A stretch of 64,000 bases of DNA from Sphaerolaimus hirsutus (taxonomy: Eukaryota; Nematoda; Chromadorea; Monhysterida; Sphaerolaimidae). The translations under genes were made by a program, and so were the position numbers. The stretch is taken from the NCBI GenBank assembly GCA_964036195.1, contig OZ038458.1:13901832-13965831 (forward strand). The letters are read 5' to 3'. How positions within the stretch are numbered: position 1 is the stretch's first letter; every line of letters starts with the position of its first letter. The notes under the pieces were generated by a model, which did no database searches, was not told where the DNA came from, and saw nothing but the letters and a program-made list of their open reading frames with translations. Positions 1 through 11,555 of this stretch are shown here, in pieces.

Positions 1-970
1 GCAACAGCTCATTCATAATCCATGCACGTCATGCAATTTAACATGTTTTATGCGCCCATTCAGTGTTGCAATAGATTGTAAAATTGCCCTTTGACCTTGT
101 CAGCGGTGCGACGCACGCTCAGGTACCTTTTGTCCTTACAGAGGTAATGTCTCCATACATTATTTAGGTAACACAGTCAGTGTAAAACTGTGTGAGACAC
201 ATGGTGCATCTGTGTGTGTGTATTTTACATATGTGTTGATTTATTGGCAGGCAATATTTGTGGAGCGTGTATTTTCTTTGTGTTAAGAAAAGGGATACTT
301 TAATGGGCATGATAATTCGCGTGTGCGCGCTGAACAAGCGGGCGTGGATTTCCGGTGCTCAGAATTGCCATGCACTTGTGAACATCGTCCTGGCATTTTC
401 TTTGTTACGGAAAAAAACATGTTTAATCGAATGATGCACCTTTAACTCTGAATGTTGCAATAAATTTCATCGCTTTTCTCGATCCACTCATTTGAATTCA
501 CCCTTAAAAGGGATGATCCTGTAAGCCTAATCGTTCGCCCCCATTAACCTATGATCACGTTCGCTCGTAAATCGATCACGAACGTTTTTATCCACTTGAC
601 ACGTTCCTTTATCTCGATCGGTTATCAATTTTACATGACCAAAATGCACGCCACTCTGTGCCGGGCGGTGCCGAACCGCTGTCGCGTTTTCGAAGACGTC
701 ATTTGATAAATAATGGCGCGTCGGCGATTTCGCAAAGATCTAACTGAACTGTAATATGTGATTAGGAGTGGATCCCGTTGGCGCAGTCCATTGTGCCTGG
801 AGAGTATCCTTGGGGCGGCACCGCGTGCCCGTAGATTACGCGCGAACCCCATGATCAGGGGACCAAATTTGATTAGCCCACACTTTTTGGACGGCCAGAT
901 TTATTGGATTGAAATTGCGCCCTGCTAATTTTTTAGGTTGTTATTTTTGGCAGTACACTGAAACCGTAGC
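1..970. other. Intergenic or intronic, no gene seen
   Basis: AT-rich sequence with only short open frames and no recognisable exon. The missing 5' exons of the downstream semaphorin could lie here or upstream of the window, but none could be identified. Confidence 0.5.
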
Positions 971-1140
971 ACATTGGCCCCACACACACTGGTTGACATC
1001 GACACCAAATGTCAACTGGTTCCGATCGCAATTCAAAGCTTGCTGACAAGCGAGAGACGACGTTCAAATGCAAGCTTGAAATTGGGATCGGAACCAGCTG
1101 ACATTTGGTATCGATGTCAACTGGTGTGTGTGGTGCCAAT
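971..1140. repeat. Palindromic MITE, GTTGACAT family
   Basis: Terminal inverted repeats of about 50 bp read inward from CATTGGC-CACACACACTGGTTGACATC on the left and are mirrored on the right (GATGTCAACTGGTGTGTGTGG-GCCAATG). Related ends recur at about 23.5, 25.4, 26.0, 28.95, 29.05, 30.2, 53.3 and 53.5 kb. No coding capacity, so a non-autonomous element. Confidence 0.7.
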
Positions 1141-2859
1141 GAATTGTTGGGCAACGTGTTGTTTCAGATGTGGGCAATGAATCGGGTTACCCGAAGAACA
1201 CAATGTGTCGGGCAAACTTCAATATCGCCCCGGTTAATTCTCCTACTGACACACGACGCGCGGACGCGCCGCGCTGATTTCACGGCCGTTTTTGCTCCGT
1301 AATCACCGGTTTGAAAAGCAAACGTTTATCTCCCCAGGGCCACTATTCTTATGATACCTTATGACTTTTTTTTATCAGTTCGCCGAGATCTGTGGTTTTT
1401 GTTGAAAATGTGCGTTTTGATCGAAAACGACCTTGATTTTGGTCAAACTAAACTTTGCTTTTGCCCGTTTTCAAATGAATCCACGCCAGACGGGGGCAAC
1501 CTTGAAAACGATCGCGATAGATTTGTCTTCTGAAATAATGGGGTGATTTAAAAAGTGGCGGTTTGTTTTTGTGCAAAAAAATGGCCACTGATTTTCATGG
1601 TCGATTTTACCTGGTTGCAGGATGTAAAATTTCTGCATAATTTTGTGGAGTAAATTAGTGTATTTGTGTCCTTCGTGTGACTCTTGATTACGTGATACAG
1701 AGGCACAAAATATTTTATTACGTGATACAGAAGCGTGCATGGAAACAAAATCACGTTTGCAATATTTGCATTGCGTTAGCGGGACGAATTTTTATAACAA
1801 TTGTTTTCAAACAGCTGGAAGCGAGGAATATCATGTTTCCAATGTCGTTTGACACAAACATCAGAATGGTTCCTCAGATATGTCTACCTTCGAAATAAGT
1901 ATGGCTGTCAGAAAGTCTACCGTATACTCCGGAATAAGCCCGAACTTTTTCGTCTTCAGACCATCTTGGTGGGATGTTATTCAAGGGGAAGTTTTTTGAG
2001 AATTTTTTTGGCAAAATACACTTGAATAACCATCATTCATCCTGATTGAATGCGGCATTAAACTTTTGCCAACTTTGACACGTTGTGTTGTATATTTTCG
2101 CATTTATGGACCTGTGGCTGTGCTTGTCATACTCATGTCTGACGGGGGACTTATTCAAGGTGGAGTTATTTTACTTAATTTCCATTAACTTGATGAGTTA
2201 TTGGCAGTGGACCTGTACTTTGTTTAAGGCTGTGATGTACATAAAAAGGATGAAACATGAGAAAATGAAGGGATGTTTTCACCTCATTTTCAAAGCGTTG
2301 CGTGTCCCCTCGCTGGGACAGATTTCTGAAGTGACAAAATTGGCGTCGCCTACCGTATGTATTCACGTAGAAGTGTATCCATTTGTCACATTTTGTCAAC
2401 AGTAAAGCCGCAAGAGATACAATTTCCGTATTAGACAAAACGTATATCGGCGTTTAATGGTGGGCAACCCACGAAGAAAGTAACCGACTCGTGATTTATC
2501 TGAGGGAAAATCTCCCACCATCTGTCAATCGAATTGTAAAAAAACGATTTTTACAAACAGCAGGGGAGTGTGCCTTAATATACGTAGGTGTGCCTCCACG
2601 CATCTCAAATAAATGCTAAATGGGTACATGCACCTGTCGGGTCAGCGACATTTGAATACGCATTTGGGGGCATATTTACGTACTGTTTGTTTGGAAACGA
2701 CAAACGTGTATGTCAACAAATTACAATAAATAAAATCATGTAGTGGATTATGACAGATTAGAATGTCTAATGCAATTACAAAACAAATTACGTCATTTTC
2801 AATTAATAAAAATAATCACGCAGTATCATGTTTTTCCTTACGAATCTGCGTTGTCGCAG
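1141..2859. other. No gene seen upstream of the first semaphorin exon
   Basis: AT-rich sequence without a convincing exon. It includes a short direct repeat of ATTACGTGATACAGA at about 1688-1735. It is probably intron of the semaphorin gene, because the first recognised exon starts inside the Sema domain. Confidence 0.4.
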
Positions 2860-5800
2860 GTGGACTGCCGCAACTACATCCGCGTGCTGCACGTGTCGCC
2901 CGGCAGGGAGCTGCTCGTGTGCGGCACGAACGCCTTTCACCCCGCCTGCCGCAGATACGCCAGACAATGGGTTCGTGTTTCTTTGGTTGATAAATCTGGG
3001 TTGATGTGTGGTATTTGTGTTTATTCACGTAGGATTTCGGTAACTTCACTTGTAACGCGGCAGTAATTTCAAGTGAAAAAGTGGCCTTGTTGGAAATTGA
3101 ATGGATGTCTTACTGAATCAAATGGTTATGATTCATTGCCACAATCAATCAAAAGTCGACATCCCGCAAAATTGAGATTTCTCCAGTTGAAAAACATTTC
3201 GCATTAGAAGACGGCAATTTCGCATCGCAAATAAACAGTTGGCGGGCAGTGCCTTTGCTCACAAACAGAAAAGTTTACAGGTTTCACATGATCACTTCAT
3301 TACTGATTGATTACGCATTGATTTCGCGTGTGTAAAAAAGATCGCGCAGTGTATAAAAAGGTTAAGTTTGCAAAACAATATGAAATGATTTAGTGTAAAC
3401 AAACTACTGCCTACTGTATTTATGTACGTGAGATTCACCCAGGTGAAACGAGGGATACATGGCGTGCAGAAATAAAAGACATAAAATAAAAATTGTGCTG
3501 TTTATTTTATCTATTTTTATTTATTTCAATAGATTTAAATAAAAGTTTATCCAACAGAAAATACAGAATACTGAATTTTTAAAAAACAGTGTCTTTCGTA
3601 AAAGTTATGAAAATGGTTTAGCCGGTCACACTGAATCAAGATCAACATATTTTACCAAAATGAAGCAACATGCCCACGCTCCAACAATTGAATCCATCTC
3701 CCCAGGACGGCGCGTACGCGCTGGGCGACGCGGACGAGTTCAGCGGCGTGGGCCTGGCGCCCTACGACCCGCAGCACAACTCCACCTACGTGATGGTCGA
3801 CGGCAGGCTCATCGCCGGCACAGGTTTGCCAGTGGTGGGGAGTTTTTTGTAGTTGTCGTAGTTGGCTAGATTCGCACTTTGAGGCTCACGTGACGAGTTT
3901 CAATGACAAGAAAAGTTACAGGTGTGAATAGATGAAACAAAAATTTGAAAAACTTACTAATAATATAATATAAATACTAAAAACTACACCCATGTTCACA
4001 TGGGTTCGGACACTTGAAAATTTTTCATTCAAAAATTAATTCCGCTGAAACAGGTAAACCCTAAAGGTTTTGGGTTGTATCAAAAGAAAGCTCAAACATT
4101 TCTCTACAAATGCCTTGGGCCATCCCTTGACAGAATCCCCTGTGGAATTAGTAAGAGGCCCACACATTTTTGATACAAAATTGTGTTGCTCACTTGGGTT
4201 CGGACACTTCCTTTATGTAGCAATAAATCTGTCTTTCAAGGCCGGATTTTGGCTTTGAAGACAGAAATAAGCTCTGGCTAGTTGCCAAAGTCCAATTCCT
4301 TTTAAAAATCAGATAAAAATTTCACAGGGGATTCTGTCAAGAGGTGGCCAAAGCAGGGGTCTCCTAGGGGGGGGGGTAGGGCTCGAACTCGACTCGACTC
4401 GACTCGACTCGACTTGTGACTCGAGGGTAAAATTGGGTACCGACTCGACTCGACAGACTCGACCGAAAAAATATGGCCCAAACTCGAGACTCGAGGTTTT
4501 TGCCTGACTCGACTCGAAATTTTGGCAAATTTCGAGTCGGGGATCACCATTGAAGCATGCCAAAGATATCTAATTTAATATGAATTTTGAAACATTTTTT
4601 CAAAATTTTTGCATGCAAGCGCGCATTTCGACGCTGAATGTAAAATTTATCATAACGTCATAACGTATATACTCGAGTATAGGTACGTATTTATCTAACG
4701 TAACAACTATGCATGTAATTTCCTGGCTGGTTTAGGGATGTAATTTTATCAATGGTTTTCTTTAAAAAAAATTGTTCTTATTATTTAAAAAAACTGGGTC
4801 AATAATCTATGTTGCTTTTCCATTGCCAGGCTGTTTTTTTGCGACTTTTTGTGGGAACATCAGAGAATGAAAAGTGGGACAAAAAGTTATAGTTTTGCTT
4901 TATCTTGGTATGAAAATGAACTGTTTGCATTAGACTTCATTAAGTGTGTGTGAAAACATTGGTAGAGAAACCAGTATCTGAAATCTCTGCGAGCGTCATT
5001 CCAAAAAGTAACGCATCCGACTCGACTCGAGACTCGAGATTTTTGCCTGACTCGACTCGACTTTTCACAAACTCGCCCGACTCGACTCGCCGACTCGACC
5101 GGAAAAATTTTGTGGTTGCGACTCGAACTCGAGTTTGAAAAAAATCGAGTTTCGAGCCCTAGGGGGGGGGGCTGCCCCCCCCCAAATCGGCCAGCTATCT
5201 ATCTATCCCAGAGGCCGCTCAGCTATCTATCTATCCCGAGGCAAAATTTTTGGCTACTACCCCCAAAGACCCCCCCCCCAAATCGCTCAGCTATCTATCT
5301 ATCTGGAGTGGTTTTTGACAAATTTTGCCCTAATTTTTGCACAAAATCACCAATTTTCGCACCTTTTTATAGTTTTTCACCTTCAAAATCGTGCTTTCCG
5401 ACTATATACATGGTTATATACCTATTTTTAGCCATTTTATACCTACTTTTGGCTAATTTTAACTGATTATTAGCGATTTTTCCCCCTTTCTGCCTTCTTA
5501 ACCTTGAAAAAGCCTATATATTGTGCCCCCGCCAGCCCCCCCCCCAAGCCCACCCCCCAGAATATTTTTCCAGCTATCTATCCCTCCAGAGGAGCGATTT
5601 GCTATCTATCCAGCCCCCGCGAGGGCCAAAATCCTGGAGACCCCTGGGCCAAAGGCATTTGTAGAGAAACGTTTGAGCTTTCTTTTGATACAACCCAAAA
5701 TTTTTAGGGTTTACCCGTTCCAGTGGAATTAATGTTTGAATGAAAAATTTTCAAGTGTCCGAACCCATGTAAACATGGGTGTATGTATCGTAGATTCTCC

Positions 5801-8800
5801 GTTGAGCTACTCCCGAATAACTCCCCCCTCTTTGAGGTGCGGGACGATAAAACACGCATAAAAGATCTTTTTATTTATGTATTCTGTAAAAGCATGTATT
5901 CTTTTGCGATGCTGTTCACTACTATTGATATCATTCCTTGAAAAAAACTCCAAAACTCCAAATAACTCCAAAAATTGAAAAACTCCACCCTCGAATTACC
6001 ACCAGTCAAAAAACTCTGACGAAAGAAAAACTCCCCTGGGGATTTATTCTGAGAGTTACGGTAATATGAATATATTTACCAATATAACATGTTCATTCAT
6101 TACACATTTCATTACATTCATACACATCCTTCGCACCGCAGTGAAAGACTTCAACGGCAACGACGCGATCATCTACGCAATGGACCCGGCGCGCGTGAAT
6201 CAACTCGGCGTGCAGACGCCCAGCGACGAGCACTTCTTAAATGGTGCGCAGCGCTGCACTTGAGGCCAGGGGTTACTCCCAGACCCTGTAAAATGTCACG
6301 CAATGTGTCAAAAGTCATGTAAAATGGCAAACTTTATTTGACATTTTACATGGTCTGGGAGTGGAAGGGAGTGGGCCAGACAGCAAGCTTCCAAAGACCT
6401 GACCACTACCTTCGCAGATCCTTCCTTCGTCGGTTCCTACACCCTGGGCCCATACGCGTACTTCTTCCTTCGGGAAACACTGCCGCGTTCCAGCCTGGGC
6501 TCCGCAAAGGGCCTGTGCTCCGTCGGCGCCAATCCCTCTTCCGACGGGACGGGCAGCGACGACGGGTCCTCCGCGGCCGGCCACGAGCCCGTCATGCACG
6601 CCAGAGTTGCTAGAGTTTGCGCTCAAGACGCCGGCGGCGGCAGTCTGCCCTTCTCGCAGATGTGGACCAGCTTTTTGAAGGCCAGGCTCAATTGCAGCGC
6701 GCCGGGAGAGTATCCATTTTATTTTGATAGACTCGGTTTGTTTTTGTTTGTTTTTTGAAAAATCAATTTAGTGATCAATCGCTTCAAGTGATGCATGTTG
6801 AATTTTTTTTCAGAAGCGGTGTCAAATGTCGTGCTGGGCAACTACGACAACTCTGGTGCCAGACGGCAACTGATTTATGCGGCAACTGATTTATGGAGTC
6901 TTTGGCACGCCGTATGCGGCTGTGCAGGGTGAGGCTCATTTTCTATTGACCTGAGTGTGCAGTGTCACGATGCAAAGTTTTCAATGCCTTCTCAGGGTCG
7001 GCGGTGTGCGCCTTCGATGTCTCCGCCATCGACAACGTGTTCGCAACGGGCGATTTCGCCTCGTCCAGCGACCCGGCCGTGGCCGTGCCCACTCCCAGAC
7101 CGGGCGATGTCAGTTCCAGATACCGTATTTACCCGTATAATTTCCCCCGGGGAATAATTTTTTTGTCAAATCTTTTTGAGGGGGAACTATTCAAAGGGGG
7201 AATAATGCTAGTGAACCATTTTGTAACATGTATTATCACACTACGTGAACATTATGTCCTGTCTCCGTTGCTAGTGCACATTCCATTCCACCTTTGCACA
7301 CCAGATGTGCTGCATTTGCATTCAATGAATGAAACCGTACACAGCTCTTCTGCTAGCTCCGACTTAATCAGTTGTTCTAAAAAAATGTCTGCATTATCGT
7401 TCTTCCACCATTGGGGGAATTATTCGAGTGGGTGAATTTTTTAATCACCCGTCTAACACGGGGGAATTATTCGAGTAAATGCGGCAAATACAACGCAACC
7501 ATTCCGCACGCGCAACTGTGTGTTACTTACGCAGTGCTCCGCATCGGGTGCGAATCGAACGGACGAGCAGCTGGCGTTCATTAAGACGCACCCTTTGATC
7601 GCCTCCGCCGTGCCCAACTTCTTTGGCGCGCCTGTGCTCGTATACACTGATAATGGGTGCGTTTCTGGATTGCTGAAAGTTATGTTCTTTTGTGAAACTT
7701 AGGTCGTTTTTTCAGTGAGCGAATGACGCGTGTTGCAGTCGATCCCCAGGTGACCGACGTATATGGCAAACGATATGACATCCTTTTCGTTGGAACTGGT
7801 TAGTGCTTTTGTATTGCGCTACGCACACTGTTTGTGAACTGTCAATTCAGTTTCCGTTTCTATTTTGTAATCAGATTTTAGGTGAGATATTGTTCAGGTG
7901 TACATGCGGAAATGCCAAAAAATAATTAATAATTGCAATTATTCATGTGCATTTGAACATCGTTCTACGACTCATCAACTCAAATATGAATCAAAACCAG
8001 TCGGGCCAGTTGACATCCGATGTCATTGTCAACGATTGAATTACGTGTGTGCTATAACTTGTTCTTAATGATCACATGGGCCCTTACGCGCAGATCGCGG
8101 CCGAATATTGAAATTCGTCAACATCAAGCCGCACGCCGGCGGCGAAGAAATAGCTGTGCGCATCGAGACGTTGCGCATCATGACCGACGCCTCACCCATC
8201 CGCAACCTGATGCTGCACAGGTCTGTCCATTTTGACGTCTCATCCCTGTGAAGCTTGGAAATTCAAGACTCAGTGTATTTACTCATTTAACAGATCTCAA
8301 ATTACCCAGCTCACACGCGCTGGTAATAAAAATCTGCCCATGGTGATAATTGACAGATAACTGCATGTGCAAATTTCACTGAGTCATGAATTTCCATGAC
8401 AGTTTCTCCCTCTTTCCACAACCTTCAAAACCAACCAAAACAACTCAACCTACCTCACAGACCCTCAGCCCACACCGCCGACAGCGTAGCTTCATCACAA
8501 GAGTCCGTGCTGCACTCCAGTTCCGTCCACCGCGCGCACGTGCTCGCCGTGGCCGACGACCAGGTGCGCAAGGTCGCCGTGCACCGGTGCACCCAGCAGG
8601 TCGACTGCGCAGAGTGCGTTGGTCTGAGGGATCCGTACTGCGCGTGGAATGTTCGATTGCGCAAGTGTGTGTCGGCTATCGATGGGTTAGTGTTGTTGGG
8701 CGTTTGGTGTCAATATCGGAGCCTGTAAAGTGTGAAGTAAAGTGTCAAATGTCATGTAAAATGTCAATTGCCATGACAAATGTAGGGTAAAGTGTCAATT

Positions 8801-11555
8801 GTCATGCAACTTTTTGTAATAATTGTTTTCGTTTCTTTGTTGTTTTGATTATCATTTTACATGACATTTTACACTTTACTTTACACTTTACAGGGTCTGG
8901 TGGCAGTCCCAAGCCCTGAAAAGTGTAAAGTAAAGTGTCAAATGCAAAGTAAAGTGTCAAATATAAAGTCAAATGCAAACTAAACTAAACTGTCAATTGT
9001 CATGCAAAGTTCAGTAATAAAATCTCTTCTTTATTGTTTTGATTGACACTTTACTTTGCATTTGACTTTACATTGACACTTTACACTTTACAGGGTCTGT
9101 TACTGCCCCCTGTTGATGTTTGTTTTGAATCGTGTTCTGTTACTAATCGATCTACATTAAACCATCGCAGCCGGTGGTCGGCCACAGACAAGTACGTCCA
9201 GTCCGTGTTGGCGGGCGACAAGTCCGATTGTCCGGCGCCGCCCAATGTCATCAGGAAGCCTGTAAATTCAGATGACCCCTACCAGTCGCATTCGAACAGC
9301 ATTCTGATGGCCAGGGATGCCGCCCTGGATGCCGATCAAGTGCTGCAACAGACTGATAATGATGTACAGTCTGTGAAGGGTGATGAAAATATGGTGGATC
9401 AGATTGCACCAAGCAAGGTGCCCCCGTCTGAAAGTGAGATTGGCTTTTTTGCATTTGTCTATCCGCGGTCTCGTGATGATTTTTTTGTATGTTTCATCTC
9501 TATCCCGTTGTAGCTTTTAGAACTAACTCGCCTTTTCCTCACTACTACAAGCGCACGATAAATGCAACTTTTTAGGTGCTCCACCAGCAAATGGCGTCCT
9601 GTACAACATCGGCTTCGACTATGGTAAGATTTGTACTTAATACTGCCTGCCTGACTTATTTGATTCACTAATTATCATATTTATCACATGCAATATTTTC
9701 CACGCCTTTTCTGTTAGTACAGGGGTGGGCATCTTCAGTTACCGCTGGAAAAACGCGATAGCTTGAGCTACGGTTGAGCTATCACCGTAAAATTTTTACA
9801 CAATAGAGTAGACTCCATAGGACACCTATTCTGAAATTTGCGACCCAAACGGCCACATTTTGGGTGAGTTGTGGAACACACAGTTTTTGGTGTAATTTTG
9901 TTGCTTGACCCCCCCTTATCTCGGGACTGGGTGACTATTCGAGAAGGAAAAAGAATTTGGTTGTAGCCCCGACCACAACATACTCAAAGGGCATCAAAAT
10001 CGGCCAATGTACGACAGAATGGGACGACACCAAAGACCGGTGACCCCCCCCCCTAAAATGCCACCCTCGATTTATCCTATGGGTGACGCGAAATCACAAA
10101 TTTCCACTCAAACTTTGTGTTACACAACTCACCCAAAATGTGGCCGTTTGGGTTGCAAACTTCAGAATAGGTGTCCTATGGAGTCTACTCTATTATGTTA
10201 AAATTTCACTGTGATAGCTCAATCGTAGCTCTAGCTATCGCGTTTTTCCAGCGGTAACTGAAGATGCCCACCCCTGTATAGTCTACTGACGGTACACCTT
10301 ACAATGAAATCTACCATATCTCATCTGAATAAACGAACGGACATAAAGTGTTTCTCATCAGATCACATTGCGCCCACTCTGGGTGGATTTGGTGCGCAAT
10401 TTTTCACGTAACCTTATTCATCAACATATGGTAGCGTTCATTGTATACCGTTCTGTCCCTCCAGTATAGCAACTCCCATTCAAGCGCATTCTAAAACTGC
10501 GGTCACGCAGGCGCGCCGCCATCGAAAGCCGCATCGTCGGGCGAACTGCAGTCGACGCGGCAAGTGAAGTCGACCGGCGACCATTCCAAGCCGGTGTCGC
10601 TGGCGTCGAACCCCTACCAGCACATAGCGAGCACGACCGTGGGCAGCGTCGTGTTGGCCGTGGTCGCCAGCGTGGCCGTGAGCAGCGTGATCGGCTTCGC
10701 CGCGGGATACTTGTGCCGCGCCAGGAGGTGCTTCCGCGGCAGGAAGCAGCTGAGCCAGAAGAGCAGCTTCCGCATGGACGACTATCCTACTAGTGCGGCC
10801 AGCATCGGTTCGTCTGACGTTTGAATACCGTTTTTTTGTGAAAAGAGTTCACAGAGTGAAAATTATGATGGGGGTCTTTCGAGGGTGTATTCGAGGTTTT
10901 CAGGAAGGATCGTTATATTCCCAAGAGGCAATATGAAAAGGTAATATGTATGGTTACTCAAAACTTTTTTTTCCGTTCGGTACCTCATTCAAGACCGATT
11001 TCGAGTGTGGGGTATTTTTCCTCAGCTTGTTTAGACCTAGGGGGAATTTCGGGGGGGGGGGGGGGGTAAATTCAAGGAAGGTATTTCGAGGTAATATGGT
11101 AGTTACATCTGCTTTCGTGAAACCCAACCAGCATTTGTGTTACAGTAACAGCGACCACGCCGTTGCCCACGTCGATCTCGAGCGGGCTGTACGCGGCGGC
11201 GCAGCAAAACGGCAACGCGCCCGTGCGGCGGTCGCACAGCAGCGCGGCCACGCCGCAGCCGGTCAACGGGAACCGATCGCGGCAGGTCATCGACGCCTAC
11301 GACGAGTCGGCCAGCGGGCGGAACCAGCTGCAACCGATCGACGTGTCGCTGGTGCTCGACTTGGACAGGGACTGCGGCGCGGATGGTCTGCGCGACGCGC
11401 CGCCCAGATATCCGAATGACAGCGTCAACAGATTCAACACTGTGAATAGGACTGAGTCTGTGCCGCTCGGCGCTAATGGCGACGCCGGCGGCAACTTTTC
11501 CTGCACCACTTTGCCCAGAGATTATAAGGTCAAAGTGAAGCAGTGCTATTTATAA
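2860..11555 (+). CDS. Transmembrane semaphorin, class 1/6 type (5' incomplete, frame broken in one exon)
   Basis: Axon-guidance ligand or receptor of the cell surface, binding plexins through its Sema domain. Exons: 2860-2970, 3706-3823, 6142-6243, 6418-6735, 6814-6928, 6996-7108, 7535-7656, 7716-7798, 8094-8220, 8485-8685, 9171-9433, 9576-9623, 10511-10807, 11146-11555 (stop). All introns are GT-AG and phases match except at the duplication. Seen: CRNYIRVL and CGTNAF, then FLKARLNCSAPGEYPFYFD, SAVCAF, FIKTHPL, VDPQV, YDILFVGTG (Sema blades). A PSI domain follows with CTQQVDCAECVGLRDPYC, then a linker of about 130 residues, one TM helix near 10630-10710, and a cytoplasmic tail. No Ig or TSP domain, so the Sema1/Sema6 architecture. 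The N-terminal Sema part and signal peptide are not found. A 16-bp tandem duplication at 6864-6895 shifts the frame in the fifth listed exon. Confidence 0.9.
4354..5646. mobile_element. hAT-like MITE, CAGGGGTCTCC termini
   Basis: Begins CAGGGGTCTCCTAGG and ends GGAGACCCCTG, flanked on both sides by the 8-bp duplication GGCCAAAG. Internal sequence has poly-G/C and CTATCTAT tracts. Relatives are at 15244-15753 and 51392-51886. It is interrupted by another element at 4377-5161. Confidence 0.85.
4377..5161. mobile_element. hAT-like MITE with ACTCG pentamer arrays
   Basis: Begins TAGGGCTCGAACTCG and ends CGAGTTTCGAGCCCTA. The ends run into ACTCG tandem arrays. It sits in a G run, so the target duplication would be eight G and cannot be told from the flanks. 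Innermost of three nested insertions. Confidence 0.75.
5790..6063. repeat. TIR element of the CTCCCCC/ACCGTA family
   Basis: Left side carries CTCCGTTGAGCTACTCCCG and CTCCCCCCTC, right side CTCCCCTGGGGA and ends GAGAGTTACGGTA. It resembles other C-rich elements ending in TACGGTA at about 7.1, 12.95, 19.5, 54.5 and 58.0 kb. Non-coding. Confidence 0.5.
6273..6374. repeat. Introner-family TIR element inside a semaphorin intron
   Basis: Starts near ACTCCCAGACCCTGTAAAAT and ends CATTTTACATGGTCTGGGAG. Same family as the elements that form whole introns at 32000-32166 and 44797-44958. Here it lies inside the 174-bp intron 6244-6417 and its ends do not coincide with the splice sites. Confidence 0.75.
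6864..6895 (+). repeat. 16-bp perfect tandem duplication in a semaphorin exon
   Basis: CGGCAACTGATTTATG occurs twice in a row (6864-6879 and 6880-6895). With one copy the exon reads through to the conserved YGVF...PY and SAVCAF motifs and matches the phase of the next exon. With both copies the frame shifts by one. Confidence 0.95.
7124..7486. repeat. TIR element, ACCGTATTTACCC family
   Basis: Left end TACCGTATTTACCCG with C-rich ATTTCCCCCGGGGAATAA. Right end mirrors it with GAATTATTCGAGTAAATGCGG. It begins about 15 bp after a semaphorin splice donor and fills most of that intron. Non-coding. Confidence 0.6.
8722..9105. repeat. Two tandem introner-family elements in a semaphorin intron
   Basis: Two adjacent foldback units made of AAAGTGTCAAATGTCATGTA-type repeats, each ending in CTTTACAGGGTCTG (at about 8890 and 9090). 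Termini resemble CCCTGTAAAATG. They lie between the PSI exon and the next exon. Confidence 0.7.
9719..10277. mobile_element. TIR element with CAGGGGTGGGCATC ends
   Basis: Left CAGGGGTGGGCATCTTCAGT and right ACTGAAGATGCCCACCCCTG are exact mirrors. Inner parts (CGCTGGAAAAACGCGATAGC and CTATTGTGTAAAAATTT-like) also pair. The termini resemble hAT ends, but no clear 8-bp duplication is seen. It lies in a semaphorin intron. Confidence 0.75.
10278..10460. repeat. Copy of a CTTACAATGAAATC repeat
   Basis: Contains ACACCTTACAATGAAATCTA followed by CATCTGAATAAACGAAC, the same sequence that forms the ends of the palindromic element at 59395-59575. Confidence 0.55.

Larger units (their letters stand above)
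3987..5781. mobile_element. Outer DNA transposon with TA flanks, containing two nested elements
   Basis: Long terminal inverted repeats start CACCCATGTTCACATGGG on the left and end with its mirror on the right. Inner parts such as GGTTCGGACACTTGAAAATT and CTACAAATGCCTT are also mirrored. TA flanks both ends, as in Tc1/mariner-like elements. It lies in a semaphorin intron and was later split by the element at 4354-5646. No transposase frame seen. Confidence 0.75.

Noticed and set aside
5110..5732. Pro-rich and Tyr-Leu-Ser frames, also near 15.2-15.8 and 51.6-52.0 kb
   Set aside because: They follow the CTATCTATC and poly-C tracts of the CAGGGGTCTCC element and recur identically in all three copies.
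10564..10824. Stop codon at 10822-10824 as the normal end of the semaphorin
   Set aside because: A donor at 10808 joins in phase to 11146, giving a long GC-rich tail with exon character. The read-through end is kept only as a possible isoform.
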